Assembly: GCF_014154935.1 (NCBI RefSeq)
Contig: NZ_JACEHH010000026.1
Location: forward strand, 1-64,000
Reading direction: 5' to 3'
Source of the DNA: Stieleria mannarensis
GTDB lineage: Bacteria; Planctomycetota; Planctomycetia; Pirellulales; Pirellulaceae
DNA: 64,000 nt
Made by a program: the position numbers and the translations under genes
Notes under the pieces: generated by a model
Database searches by the model: none
Seen by the model: only the letters and a program-made list of their open reading frames with translations
What the model was told of the DNA's origin: nothing
Shown here: positions 44,036-53,469 of the stretch, piece after piece
How positions within the stretch are numbered: the first letter of the stretch is position 1
Layout of the letters: every line of letters starts with the position of its first letter

Positions 44036-46405
44036 ATGAATCACGAAGTCCCTGTCGTCCGGGGTGACCTTGAGGTCACCCACGAAACCTTGCGCGCGTT
44101 CGCAAAGGGAAAGTTGGACGAAGAAACCGAACGACAAGTCATGGCGGTGCTGGAGACACGCCCCGAACTCGCCGCGGAAGTGGCCGCGATCTCCGTCGAC
44201 TCGGTGATCGAAAAGTTGCGACGTCACAGCGAAGTGGTGGCCAACGCGTCGTTGTCGAGCCAGTTGGGAGACGAATCACCTGGTGAAACCGAACTGTTGG
44301 CCAGTGAACCGAGCGACTCGTCCGAGATTCCAAGCGAATTGGCTGGACTGACGGAATTCAAAGTCTTGAAAGAAATCGGTCGAGGCGGCATGGGGGTTGT
44401 GTATCTGGCCAAACACGAGCTGACCGGCCGCAAAGAGGTGTTGAAGGTGCTTAACGAGCGGTTGATCGCCAATCGAGAGGCGCGTAAGCGTTTTGACCAG
44501 GAGATCAAATGCATCGCATCGATGAACCACGAATCGATCGTCCGCTGTCACACCGTCAAGCAGTTGCGAGACGCCCTGGTGCTGTGCATGGAATACGTTC
44601 CCGGAAAGAACCTGTATGAGTTGATCACCGCCAACGGGCCGTTGCCGATCCAATTCGCGTGTGGCGTTGCCGTGAAGGTCTGTCTGGGGCTGCAACATGC
44701 GATGAACAACGGGTTGGTCCACCGAGACATCAAGCCGTCGAATCTGATGATTTACAAAGCCGACGGAAAGATCAAAGCCAAAATTCTGGACTTCGGCCTG
44801 GCACGTTTGACGGTCAGCCAACGTGACAGTACCGACAGCCCCGACAGCGGATTGACTGACAATGGCACACTGTTGGGCACGCTGGAATACATTGCCCCGG
44901 AACAGTGTCGCGACGCGGCGTCGGCGGACATCCGCAGTGATATTTATTCTCTCGGTTGCACGCTCTATCACATGCTGGCCGGGCACCCGCCGTTTTCCGG
45001 TTCAATCGGTGAATTGGTGCTTGCCCACATTCACACCGATCCTCCGGCCATCAACCATTTGCGACCGGAAGTCCCCGGCCAACTTGCGGACATCATCGCA
45101 CGGATGCTTTCCAAGGACCCCGACCAGCGTTTCCAAACTCCCGCGCAAGCCGCAGAAGCTCTTCGGCCCTTCGCACTCAAAGCCGATTCGACGGATCGAG
45201 TTCGTCACTCGAATCCCAGCCGGCAAGAATCGATCGACACGTCGGTCGATCATCACGACCGAGCCGACACGTCGGTCGCTCGTCAACCTGCGGAACTGGT
45301 GCAACCAAAACCACAACGACGATCGCCCCGCCGGATGTTTTTGGTGGCCTCGGGTGTCGTCATCGTCGGGGTCGCGATCCTCTTGATGCAACTGGTCATC
45401 AAGGGGCGCCAGGGGACGGTCGTGATCGATGACTTGCCATCGGACGCTCGCGTCCTGGTCGACGGAGACCGCGTGACGGTCTCTCGCGACGGGAACAGTG
45501 GCAGAATCACGGTCGAGCAAGGTGACCACGAGATCAAGATCCTCGTCACCGGGAAAACGCTGCTTCAAGCCCGTGTGCACCTTCGGCCTGGTGGCGAAGC
45601 GCCGTTGCGTGTCGAACGAGAGGATCAGGCGTTGACGCAGCCGAATCCAACGTCCGCGGGAGAGGCCGTCGCGACCCGGTTACCCGACCTTCGTCACACG
45701 CTTCCCGATTCGCCTTCTTTCACCAAGTTGCTCTCGAGCGAAGAGTCACTTTTGGCGAACTTCGATACCGAAGGTGTCGGCTACCAGACAGACCGGCAAA
45801 ACGGCCGGATCCGAATCGTTGATGATGCATCGGCATCCGCGATGCTAACCACCCGACGACACGATTACCGAAACTTTCACCTTCGCATCGAAATGATGAT
45901 CGAATCGTCGCACGACGCGGCACGCTGGAACCAGCATTTTGTGTTGCGGGCTATGAAATGGGGCAGCGACACAACCGGCTGGCGGGTGATGATGGGTGGA
46001 AATCGTCCCCACGCGGGCGTGTTGCACCAGATCGCGCCGTTCGGGCTGATGGGCATCAAAGTGCGACCGTTTCCGGGGTATCCCGATGGAAACATTGGCG
46101 TGCCGCAATTCAAGGACAATCGGCTTACGTTCTATCAATCCGCTCCACAGTCGAGCCTGCCACGAGACAAGTTCCACACGCTGGAATACATCGTTTATGG
46201 GAAAACGATCGAAGGATTTCTTGATGGTCAATTCGTATTTTCCGCGTTCGACAAATTAGGCCGAGCCAACCGAGGGGCGATCGTGCTGGTCAAGCCTCCG
46301 CAGGCAGCTGACACGTTCCGTGAATTCTCGATTCTGGAACTCGGTAATGACACGACTGCCGAGCAATACGCCAAAGCCATGGCGTTGGCGTTGGCGGAGC
46401 ACTGA
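44036..46405 (+). CDS. Membrane Ser/Thr protein kinase with extracytoplasmic DUF1080-like domain
   Basis: A 789-residue protein. Residues 1-65 (HETLRAFAKGKLDEETERQV) resemble a planctomycete anti-sigma-like N-terminus. Kinase domain ~105-375: GRGGMGVVY, KEVLKVL, HRDIKPSN, normal LDFGLARL and an intact APEQ. A single membrane helix follows near residue 430 (MFLVASGVVIVGVAILLMQ), a short PEGA-like stretch, and a C-terminal domain (~560-785) resembling DUF1080/concanavalin-type sugar-binding folds. ATG 44036 is preferred; GTG 44012 is an alternative. The next gene is an ECF sigma factor, and the kinase probably senses an outside ligand. Confidence 0.88.
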   Translation: MNHEVPVVRGDLEVTHETLRAFAKGKLDEETERQVMAVLETRPELAAEVAAISVDSVIEKLRRHSEVVANASLSSQLGDESPGETELLASEPSDSSEIPSELAGLTEFKVLKEIGRGGMGVVYLAKHELTGRKEVLKVLNERLIANREARKRFDQEIKCIASMNHESIVRCHTVKQLRDALVLCMEYVPGKNLYELITANGPLPIQFACGVAVKVCLGLQHAMNNGLVHRDIKPSNLMIYKADGKIKAKILDFGLARLTVSQRDSTDSPDSGLTDNGTLLGTLEYIAPEQCRDAASADIRSDIYSLGCTLYHMLAGHPPFSGSIGELVLAHIHTDPPAINHLRPEVPGQLADIIARMLSKDPDQRFQTPAQAAEALRPFALKADSTDRVRHSNPSRQESIDTSVDHHDRADTSVARQPAELVQPKPQRRSPRRMFLVASGVVIVGVAILLMQLVIKGRQGTVVIDDLPSDARVLVDGDRVTVSRDGNSGRITVEQGDHEIKILVTGKTLLQARVHLRPGGEAPLRVEREDQALTQPNPTSAGEAVATRLPDLRHTLPDSPSFTKLLSSEESLLANFDTEGVGYQTDRQNGRIRIVDDASASAMLTTRRHDYRNFHLRIEMMIESSHDAARWNQHFVLRAMKWGSDTTGWRVMMGGNRPHAGVLHQIAPFGLMGIKVRPFPGYPDGNIGVPQFKDNRLTFYQSAPQSSLPRDKFHTLEYIVYGKTIEGFLDGQFVFSAFDKLGRANRGAIVLVKPPQAADTFREFSILELGNDTTAEQYAKAMALALAEH

Positions 46406-46414
46406 ACCGAAACC

Positions 46415-46999
46415 ATGCAAGAAACCTCTCTCAGCCTGCTCAAGCGAATCGCCGACGACGGAAGTGACGAAGATTGGCAGCGGCTGATCGAAATCTATCG
46501 CCCGTTTATGTTCCAGCGGATCTCGACTTATCCATTGCTCGTCAACCAAGCCGACGACATCGTGCAAGAAATCCTGGTGGTCTTGGTTCGTGAACTGCCG
46601 GGGTTTCAGCGACAGCGAACGGGTTCGTTTCGAAACTTTCTGCGCACCATCGTTCTTAATCAATTGCGTTATGCGATGCGGCGGCTGAACAAGACACCGC
46701 TGGTCGCCGGGCAGTTCGACAAATTAAGTGAACAGGTTGAGCAGCTTGCCGATCCGAACAGTCTGGTGACAGCCGAATTTGACCGACAGCACGACCGGTC
46801 CGTGTTCCGGCACGCGGCAAATATCGTCAAACGCGACGTCCAACCGGGGACCTGGCAAGCGTTTCAAAAACACGCGATCGAAGGCCAGGACGCCGCCGAG
46901 GTGGCACGCCAGTTGGGCGTTTCGGTCAACGTCGTCCTGTTGGCCAAAAGCCGCTTGACCCGGCGGATTCGCGAAGAGATCGAGGGCCTGGTCGACTAG
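46415..46999 (+). CDS. ECF-type sigma factor, downstream of Ser/Thr kinase
   Basis: A 194-residue sigma-70 family protein. Region 2: WQRLIEIYRPFMFQRISTYP ... DDIVQEILVVLVRELPGF; region 4: WQAFQKHAIEGQDAAEVARQLGVSVNVVLLAKSRLTRRIREEI. It follows the kinase by nine bases, so the two are co-transcribed, in line with the planctomycete ECF sigma factors associated with kinases. Confidence 0.88.
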   Translation: MQETSLSLLKRIADDGSDEDWQRLIEIYRPFMFQRISTYPLLVNQADDIVQEILVVLVRELPGFQRQRTGSFRNFLRTIVLNQLRYAMRRLNKTPLVAGQFDKLSEQVEQLADPNSLVTAEFDRQHDRSVFRHAANIVKRDVQPGTWQAFQKHAIEGQDAAEVARQLGVSVNVVLLAKSRLTRRIREEIEGLVD

Positions 47000-47003
47000 C
47001 AAC

Positions 47004-47115
47004 CGTTGGTGCCTAGTTTTTGGGCGATTCACGGCCGCTGCGTGTTGTTCGGTTCGGCAAAACGATGGGGGCAAAATGATCACAGCCTGGAATTGTTTTG
47101 CCCCCATTGTTTTGC
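47004..47115. repeat. R2 half element plus inverted GCAAAACGATGGGGGC words
   Basis: CGTTGGTGCCTAG at 47004 is an R2 arm. From ~47060, GCAAAACGATGGGGGCAAAAT is mirrored by TTTTGCCCCCATTGTTTTGCTG. It lies between convergent sigma and CYTH genes. Confidence 0.65.
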
Positions 47116-47198
47116 TGTTCCTGTGAGGACCGGGCAACGAGGACTGATAGGTCCCATTCGTCCTTCGATTGGTCCTCTCGATCGCGGCCCCATCCCGC

Positions 47199-47789
47199 CT
47201 AGTGACGGTCCAATCCCAGCTTTTCCAGCAACAGATTCAGATAACTGGAGCGAACCGTTTTCTCCAAACCCAGTCGGCCGGCCAAATCGTCGATCCGCGC
47301 GCCGGCGGATCGGACCGCTTCGGGGGAATCGTCGTGGAGGATCAATTCGACTTCCGCGAACAGTCCGACCTGGTCCACTTGGTCGATTGTCAGTGTGAAA
47401 TCGGCGTACGGTGAATTCGACTTTGGCCACGTGTACGACTGGCGTTCTTTGCGGACCGTCGCGACGGGATCGAACCCGAGCGCCAAGAGTAACCGCGTCA
47501 TCTGGCTGCCGTCGGTGTCGCCGGGTTCCAAGCACCACTCGATCTCTTCGCGCGCCTTGAGCGCCGAATCACCGACGTCCATCTTGGGGCCTTTGTAGGT
47601 CACCGAGGCCACCGAATCGATCAACCGAATTCGAAACGCCTCTTTCGTCGCAACAAAGTCTCGTGAGGGGTGGCGATAATACGTGTCGGCATGTTGCTCC
47701 GGTTTGCCGCCGACCGCCGCCAGGTCATGGAGACATTTGACGAGTGCAGCTTTGTCCTGGAGTTCGTACTTCGTTTCGACTTCAAGCAT
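47199..47789 (-). CDS. Class IV adenylyl cyclase-like CYTH domain protein
   Basis: A 196-residue CYTH-fold protein. The EVETKYEL start gives the ExExK signature at residues 3-7; later FRIRLIDSVASVTYKGPK and ADFTLTIDQVDQVGLFAEVEL complete the tunnel. Members hydrolyse triphosphates or (CyaB) make cAMP; the substrate here is unknown. Next to an orphan HEAT-like protein. Confidence 0.87.
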   Translation of the reverse strand: MLEVETKYELQDKAALVKCLHDLAAVGGKPEQHADTYYRHPSRDFVATKEAFRIRLIDSVASVTYKGPKMDVGDSALKAREEIEWCLEPGDTDGSQMTRLLLALGFDPVATVRKERQSYTWPKSNSPYADFTLTIDQVDQVGLFAEVELILHDDSPEAVRSAGARIDDLAGRLGLEKTVRSSYLNLLLEKLGLDRH

Positions 47790-47799
47790 GATGGTGTGG

Positions 47800-48909
47800 T
47801 TACCGCTGCAGGTGGCTGGTGATCAACTGGCGGATCTTCGGATCGGTTTCACGCTGAAAATGTCCTCGGAGCGCTGCGAGAGATGCCGCGTCGCCACGTT
47901 TGCCGAGTTCGGTGACGGCGCCTTTGCGGACGAACGGACTGGGGCTATCCAGCTGTGTGATCCAATAAGATGTCGATTCGGTGTCGTTGGTCAAGCGTTG
48001 CTTCGATTGGTCGACCAAGGTGGCGGCCGGTTTGAAACGCGGTTTCAGCAACCGGGCCGCCGGCATCGCTGGATTTTCGCTGCCGGCGGCTTGTTGCAAC
48101 ATCACTTCCGAGCGATCCATCGGATCGAGCGTCGCGACCGTGCGTCGATACAGTGTCGGTGTGGTCGAGGTCGGCGGCCAGTCGGTCCAGCCCGCCGCTG
48201 CATTGTCCGCCAGATCGATCGGCAGCGGTTGGTCGGCAGCGGCGATCGAATCACGCGGTGATCCCGCGGCGGTGGTCTCCCCGGCCGACATGTCGGTTGC
48301 CGGATCCTCCTGCGCCAACGCGTCTTGTGACGGGGCGTGCTGGGACGCGGCACCTTCGATGGCGATCACCTGCATCAGCCGGCGGTAGGTGGCATCGTTT
48401 TCCGCACACCCCGAATCGATCAGGTCGCGGGCTGCAAGACGCGCCAGATCTTGCACGCGTGTCCAGCGGGGGTCGCGAAAGTTGGTGATCTTGCCGGAGA
48501 CCGCGGCGAGTTGGTCGGCAAAGACGAATCGACGCTCGGCGAGTTGGTCCGTCGGCAGCGTCATCCATTGCCGACTCAAGTCCTGCAACAACTCGGTCGA
48601 CCGCGCCGACACCTCCGGCTTTTCATCAATCACGGCCGCCACGATGCCCGGAATGCCGTCGACGCCGGATGCTTGCAACCGTTGCAGTTGGTCTAGTTTT
48701 TCGGCCGTCGAAAGCTGCGAAAATCCACCGATGATTTCGGCCAAGCGGGCACGCTGCAGATAAACCTGGCCGGCCGTCACAACGCCGAACAACACGAACG
48801 CCCCGACCAGGTACTTGGCGGTCGATGCGAAGTGTCGTCGGGTTTGGTTGCGAGATTCCGCGAACGCCGAAAATGGATTGGGGGTCCGTTCCAGTTCATC
48901 GTCATCCAT
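47800..48909 (-). CDS. Membrane-anchored HEAT-repeat-like protein
   Basis: A 369-residue protein. ATG 48909 begins MDDDELERTPNPFSAF. A single membrane helix at ~32-48 (YLVGAFVLFGVVTAGQVYL) is followed by helical segments. The last ~60 residues (SPFVRKGAVTELGKRGDAASLAALRGHF) match the HEAT-repeat pattern. Function unknown; possibly a scaffold. Followed 10 bases later by the CYTH gene. Confidence 0.72.
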   Translation of the reverse strand: MDDDELERTPNPFSAFAESRNQTRRHFASTAKYLVGAFVLFGVVTAGQVYLQRARLAEIIGGFSQLSTAEKLDQLQRLQASGVDGIPGIVAAVIDEKPEVSARSTELLQDLSRQWMTLPTDQLAERRFVFADQLAAVSGKITNFRDPRWTRVQDLARLAARDLIDSGCAENDATYRRLMQVIAIEGAASQHAPSQDALAQEDPATDMSAGETTAAGSPRDSIAAADQPLPIDLADNAAAGWTDWPPTSTTPTLYRRTVATLDPMDRSEVMLQQAAGSENPAMPAARLLKPRFKPAATLVDQSKQRLTNDTESTSYWITQLDSPSPFVRKGAVTELGKRGDAASLAALRGHFQRETDPKIRQLITSHLQR

Positions 48910-49029
48910 GATCGTACGCCTGAAAAATGGGATGGATCGGGAGGCATCGATCATCCCCGACAAGCCGCTTTGGTCGCAAGATCAGCTGGAATTTCGTTCG
49001 TGGGCGAGGCGTCGGTTCGGCGTGATGGG

Positions 49030-49213
49030 ATGGATTGGTGGTCAAAAAATTTGGTGGTCAAAAAATGGGGGCGGAAAAGGGGGGGCAGGTATCGCCGTCG
49101 TTGTTGGAGGCCGCGATGGAAAACTGGTAAGAAAATTGGGGAGGGGAGAAAATGATGAAACGCACCAGGCTTTCGGTCGAGTCAATTTTCTTACCTCCAA
49201 AATCTTCCTACCT
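49030..49213. repeat. Inverted-repeat element, GGTAAGAAAATTG-type words
   Basis: GTGGTCAAAAAATTTGG-type words at the left; then GGTAAGAAAATTGGGGAGGGG; on the right TTTTCTTACCTCC then AAAATCTTCCTACCTC. The central GATGAAACGC is the inverse of the GCGTTTCATC core of 23762-23860. Confidence 0.7.
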
Positions 49214-49289
49214 CTTCACCCCAGCCGCGACCTCTGCCAAGGGGAGCCTTGACTCGGTGCGTCGATGGAACAGTGAACAATGGCAGCCG

Positions 49290-50756
49290 TTAGGGCGATT
49301 GGAGTTGGTTGATGCGTTCCCGATAGGCGTCTTGATCGGCTTTCCATTGGCGGTGGATTTGGTCGCTGACGTCGACTCCGGCGATCACGTCGCCGACGAT
49401 CGCGGAAAGTGAGACGATGTCGGCGGGGGAAAAGGGATCGCCGATCCAAACCACTTTGCCGCTCGAATCGACCAACATCGCTCGGCCCGCCTCCAGATCC
49501 AACGGTCGCATGTCGCGTTTGGCCCGCTGATCCAGCAGAACCCAAAACCCGTTGGCCAGCCCTGCATCGGTAAACAATCGCGCCGTCGAATCGTCCACCA
49601 TCGCGACCGGTTGAACGCTCTCGCGAATCGACTCGGGCGATTGACGCAGCCAAGCCGACAGCACGTGCGCGGCGTGAACGTCCCGGGCCTGAGCGTCGCC
49701 GACCGAGGGATCCGCCCCGGCGTACCACAGCGTCAATGGTCGATCGACGCCGCGCTGGGTGACCGTGATCCGTCCGGTTCGGTCGGTGACCTTCAGTGCT
49801 GGGAGTCGGCGCCCCAACCGGCGGTCCGGTGCCGGCGGCGGCAGCGGCACCATCGCCCGCAGGTATTTTGGCTGCGGCGGCAGGTCCGCGTCGGGCATGT
49901 CGGCCATTCGGTAGCGTGATTCCGGCGACTGGAACGTGGCGTCGGCCAAAACGAGTTCCAGCGAATGGACCTTCCAGCCTTCCAGCTCGATCTGCTTGCC
50001 GGCCATCGACACCGGCAATTCGACGCCATGGATCAGCGACCGCATCGGGTCGATCCAAAAACGGTAGACATCCTCGCCGGCAGTCGCTTGGACAATCACG
50101 CACTGGACATTGTCGCGTCTGGCCAGTCCGTCGTACTTGATCTCTCGGTTTTCCTCCCCTTGCGCCTCTTCATCCGGCGCACCCGTGGTCTCGGTGCCTC
50201 CAAAAAGTTTGCCCATCGGGTTTGGGTCGAGCAACCATTCCAGCTGGGGCGGTGGTCCGCCGAGTCCGGAGACCATCCTGGAGGTCAAAATGGGGTCGCG
50301 GAGCAGGGCTTCCAACGCGGGGCGGGCCGCCGACCGCCCATCGGCGGCGGGCGGCCCGAGGACGACTTGCGAGTCGTGGAAATCGGTCTGCGGGTCGGCG
50401 ATCCAGCCGATCATTCGCTCCGAGTCGGACCAAATTCGCGCGTCATAGGCGGCGATCCAGATCGTCGGCCCATCCATCACGACGTGCATCGGGGCGGTTC
50501 GGCGGACCCGCTGGCCGTCTTGTTCGATGTCCAGCCTGACTTCGCCGTGATCGCGATAGGAACGGGTGTTTTGGTATCGCGTCAGGACTTGCCGGAGATA
50601 CTCCGCGGCCGGGGTTTCGGGAAGCGAAATGGTGAAGGTGTCTTGAGAGGACGTTGCGGTCGGTCGGTCGGCGGAATCGGTGCCGCCGCAGCCCGGAAAG
50701 GCTATCAAAGCCGCAATCGCGAGGAGCCGGAGCAGTGATCGCGCGGGGTGGTGCAT
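49290..50756 (-). CDS. Lipoprotein with thioredoxin/redoxin-like region, function unknown
   Basis: A 488-residue protein. ATG 50756 gives MHHPARSLLRLLAIAALIAF and a lipobox Cys in FPGCGG. The middle (~45-310) resembles outer-membrane lipoprotein carrier (LolA/DUF)-type sheets: SYRDHGEVRLDIEQDGQRVRR. The C-terminal ~170 residues resemble a redoxin domain without an active CxxC (LTLWYAGADPSVGDAQ, DSSGKVVWIGDPFSPADI). Planctomycete orphan, lipoprotein assignment firm. Confidence 0.75.
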   Translation of the reverse strand: MHHPARSLLRLLAIAALIAFPGCGGTDSADRPTATSSQDTFTISLPETPAAEYLRQVLTRYQNTRSYRDHGEVRLDIEQDGQRVRRTAPMHVVMDGPTIWIAAYDARIWSDSERMIGWIADPQTDFHDSQVVLGPPAADGRSAARPALEALLRDPILTSRMVSGLGGPPPQLEWLLDPNPMGKLFGGTETTGAPDEEAQGEENREIKYDGLARRDNVQCVIVQATAGEDVYRFWIDPMRSLIHGVELPVSMAGKQIELEGWKVHSLELVLADATFQSPESRYRMADMPDADLPPQPKYLRAMVPLPPPAPDRRLGRRLPALKVTDRTGRITVTQRGVDRPLTLWYAGADPSVGDAQARDVHAAHVLSAWLRQSPESIRESVQPVAMVDDSTARLFTDAGLANGFWVLLDQRAKRDMRPLDLEAGRAMLVDSSGKVVWIGDPFSPADIVSLSAIVGDVIAGVDVSDQIHRQWKADQDAYRERINQLQSP

Positions 50757-50947
50757 GGACGGATGGGATGCCAGTTGAAGATTGCCGACACGGTCAATCG
50801 GCGCCGGTCGCCGATTCCCAGTGTTCGACATCCCATACAGGATTGTGCGGCAAAATGCGAGGCGGTTGCGTTTTTTCCCCGAAAGCGAGATAACCGCGCT
50901 ATTGTTTTGATTCACTGGTCCACTCCCCGGAACGAGCGAACCGTCGC

Positions 50948-52240
50948 ATGCCCGACGACCACCCCAGCCCCTCGGATCATTCCACCGCCAAGGCGGCCGG
51001 CAGCAAGATCGCCCCAAGCGATTCGGCGTCCGGTCGGCAACGAAGCGGCGTCCGCTTCTCGATCAAGAACACCGGTCTGACATCGGTTCAGATCTGGGAA
51101 TACGACGCGGCGACCAACCGGACCAGCCGAGACGTTGTCGCCGACACGCTCCGCGCCCTCTCGGCGCCGGATGATTTTCCGCCGATCGAAGCGGCCATCG
51201 TGGCCGGAGACCATGTCGCGTTGGCCGTTGATCCCAACGTGCCCGACGTCGACGCGGTGATCGAGGGGGCGCTTCGAATGCTTCGCAGTACGCCGGCCGA
51301 AAGGATCGAAGTCGTGGTTTGGGACGAAGCGACCGACCAGACCCTCGATCGGATTCGGGCGGCCGCGGGCGAGCACACGGTGGTCTCGCATCAATCCGAG
51401 ATCCGCGAATCGTTGTGTTATCTGGCAGCCGATGTCGATGCCGAACCGATCTATTTGAACCGAACGCTGGTCGACGCCGATTTCGTCTTGCCGATCGTCG
51501 CGGTCCGCCCCAACAACGTCAGTCAGCGGCGCGATTTGACCGGGGTGTTCCCGGCGCTCAGCGATTCGGCCACACGGACGCGTTTTTCCGACAAGGTTTC
51601 TTCCGGAGTCGCTTCCTCACCGGCGATGAAGTCGGGAAACACGATCGCCGAAGAGGTGCCGTGGTTGCTGGGCGTGCAATTGATTTTGAGCGTCACGGCC
51701 AACTCGGACGGCGCGGCCGGGGAAATCCATGCCGGCACGATTGATGCGATCGCCAAGCGAATCACGCCGACTCTGCGTCGTCCCGACCCTGTCCCGCCAC
51801 CGGCCGAATTGGTCGTGGCGGCATTGGACGGTGACGCCCAGCAACAGACGTGGGAAAACGTGGCCCGCGCCGCCGAAGCCGCCTTGGCCTATGCCCTACC
51901 GGAGGCGACGATCGTGATCTGGTCGTCCTTGGATCAACCGCCGGCCGGCGCGTTGCTGGCGATCGACAACGATGACGAGGCAGCAGATCGCGACACGTCG
52001 GCACTCGGCGGCGACGCGACCGAAACGCTGCCGCCGCGCGATCGTTTCGCCGATCTCGCCCGCGTATTGAAACGCGTGAGCGAAAAACACCGGCTGATGT
52101 TGCACAGCAATCTGCCTCGCGAAGTCGTCGAACCGCTGGGCATCGGTGTGATCGATTCGCCGCACGAATTGGCCAATCTGAGTCGGCATTTCCAAAGCTG
52201 TGGCGTGCTGCGTGCGGCCAGTTATGCCGGCGGAAATTAA
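50948..52240 (+). CDS. Lactate racemase (LarA)-like DUF2088 domain protein
   Basis: A 430-residue protein with the LarA N-terminal layout: a beta-rich start, IVAGDHVALAVDPNVPDVD, then RIEVVVWDEATDQTL, and the LNRTLVDADFVLPIVAVRPN substrate region. It covers the N-terminal DUF2088 region well; the C-terminal half is divergent. LarA needs a nickel-pincer cofactor, but no lar cofactor genes are near, so the activity is uncertain. Followed 30 bases later by the NUDIX gene. Confidence 0.75.
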   Translation: MPDDHPSPSDHSTAKAAGSKIAPSDSASGRQRSGVRFSIKNTGLTSVQIWEYDAATNRTSRDVVADTLRALSAPDDFPPIEAAIVAGDHVALAVDPNVPDVDAVIEGALRMLRSTPAERIEVVVWDEATDQTLDRIRAAAGEHTVVSHQSEIRESLCYLAADVDAEPIYLNRTLVDADFVLPIVAVRPNNVSQRRDLTGVFPALSDSATRTRFSDKVSSGVASSPAMKSGNTIAEEVPWLLGVQLILSVTANSDGAAGEIHAGTIDAIAKRITPTLRRPDPVPPPAELVVAALDGDAQQQTWENVARAAEAALAYALPEATIVIWSSLDQPPAGALLAIDNDDEAADRDTSALGGDATETLPPRDRFADLARVLKRVSEKHRLMLHSNLPREVVEPLGIGVIDSPHELANLSRHFQSCGVLRAASYAGGN

Positions 52241-52270
52241 ACATTCGAATCCAGCGACAGGTTTTTTTTG

Positions 52271-52789
52271 ATGTCGATTCCGATCCAGCAGGCTTACTTG
52301 CATTGTCCACGATGTGGTTGCAAACACGACGACCCCGGTCAAGTACCGTTCCGTTGTGATCACTGTCAGTTCGCGGTCTTCTTCGGCCCCGTCGCGGCCG
52401 TCGGTGGATTGATCGTGGATCCGGAAAACAAATTGCTGTTGGTGCGGCGGGCACGCAATCCGGGAAAAGGCCAATGGGGGCTGCCGGGAGGGTTTGTCGA
52501 TTCCGGCGAATCCATCGAAGAAGCACTCGCGCGAGAAGTTTACGAGGAAACGCGACTGCGGTTAAAACAGACCGAGTTGCTGATCACGCACCCCAATCAA
52601 TACGACTACCAGGGGATCGTGACCCAGGTCATCGATCTGTTTTATGTCTGCCGGGCCCTCGATTCGACCAACGTGGTTCTGGAGGCGACCGAGTTGGACG
52701 ATTATGCCTGGGTCAATCCGACCGCCGATTACCTGGACAACATGGCGTTTGAATCCAACCGTTTTGCCATCGAACATTGGATGGGCTGA
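52271..52789 (+). CDS. NUDIX hydrolase with N-terminal zinc ribbon
   Basis: A 172-residue protein. A zinc ribbon (CPRCGCKHDDPGQVPFRCDHC) at residues 11-33 precedes the Nudix fold. The Nudix box GGFVDSGESIEEALAREVYEET is canonical up to the position where the motif has a Gly, here Arg (EETRL). NUDIX proteins of this type hydrolyse nucleoside diphosphate derivatives. mqnB follows at once, so these may be co-expressed. Confidence 0.88.
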   Translation: MSIPIQQAYLHCPRCGCKHDDPGQVPFRCDHCQFAVFFGPVAAVGGLIVDPENKLLLVRRARNPGKGQWGLPGGFVDSGESIEEALAREVYEETRLRLKQTELLITHPNQYDYQGIVTQVIDLFYVCRALDSTNVVLEATELDDYAWVNPTADYLDNMAFESNRFAIEHWMG

Positions 52790-52794
52790 ATCCA

Positions 52795-53469
52795 TTGAAC
52801 GGTCTGATCCTGGTTCCTACCGACGCCGAACGACGATTGATCGAACCGTCGCTGCGAATTGATGCCGATCGATGGTCGATCCAGACGATCGGTTTTGGGG
52901 TCATCGCGGCCGGGATCGAAACGACACGGTTGTTGCTCAGCGAACGCCCCGACGAAGTCATTCTGGCGGGGATCGCGGGTTTGTTCGCTGGTCCCGATCC
53001 CCCGTCGGTTCCCAGTCAGCCGTCGCTCCGAATCGGTGATGCGATCTGGTTTGACTCGGTTGCGATCGACGGAATCGGCATCGGCCGGGGCGACGGGTTT
53101 GTCGATGCGCAACATTTGGGTTGGGATTGGTCGGCGGAGGTCGCGCCGACGGGTGTGATCGAGTTAGCGGCGGCCCCCGACGATCGGCAAGACGATCCTC
53201 AGCCGGCGCGGTTGCTGACCGTTTGCGCGGGATCGGCAAACGGCGACGATGCAGAGCATCGCCGGTGCCGTTTTCCCGATGCGGTCGGGGAAGACATGGA
53301 GGCGTTCGCGGTCGCCTATGCCTGTCACCGGGCCGGAGTGCCGCTGCGTGTGCTGCGTGGGTTTTCAAACCACGTCGGCGTGCGAGACAAATCGCAATGG
53401 AAGATCGCTGCGTCGCTTGCCAGTGTCGCATCACAGTTACAACACTTCATTGATTCGGCAAAGCAATGA
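52795..53469 (+). CDS. mqnB: Futalosine hydrolase MqnB
   Basis: Cleaves futalosine (or aminodeoxyfutalosine) in the futalosine menaquinone pathway. A nucleoside-phosphorylase-fold protein of 224 residues: LILVPTDAERRLIEP, EVILAGIAGLFAG, FPDAVGEDMEAFAVAYACHRAGVPLRVLRGFSN. The start is unusual: TTG 52795, preceded by GGATGGG, is chosen; an in-frame TTG at 52777 would overlap the NUDIX stop. The last four bases overlap mqnD (ATGA). Confidence 0.85.
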   Translation: MNGLILVPTDAERRLIEPSLRIDADRWSIQTIGFGVIAAGIETTRLLLSERPDEVILAGIAGLFAGPDPPSVPSQPSLRIGDAIWFDSVAIDGIGIGRGDGFVDAQHLGWDWSAEVAPTGVIELAAAPDDRQDDPQPARLLTVCAGSANGDDAEHRRCRFPDAVGEDMEAFAVAYACHRAGVPLRVLRGFSNHVGVRDKSQWKIAASLASVASQLQHFIDSAKQ

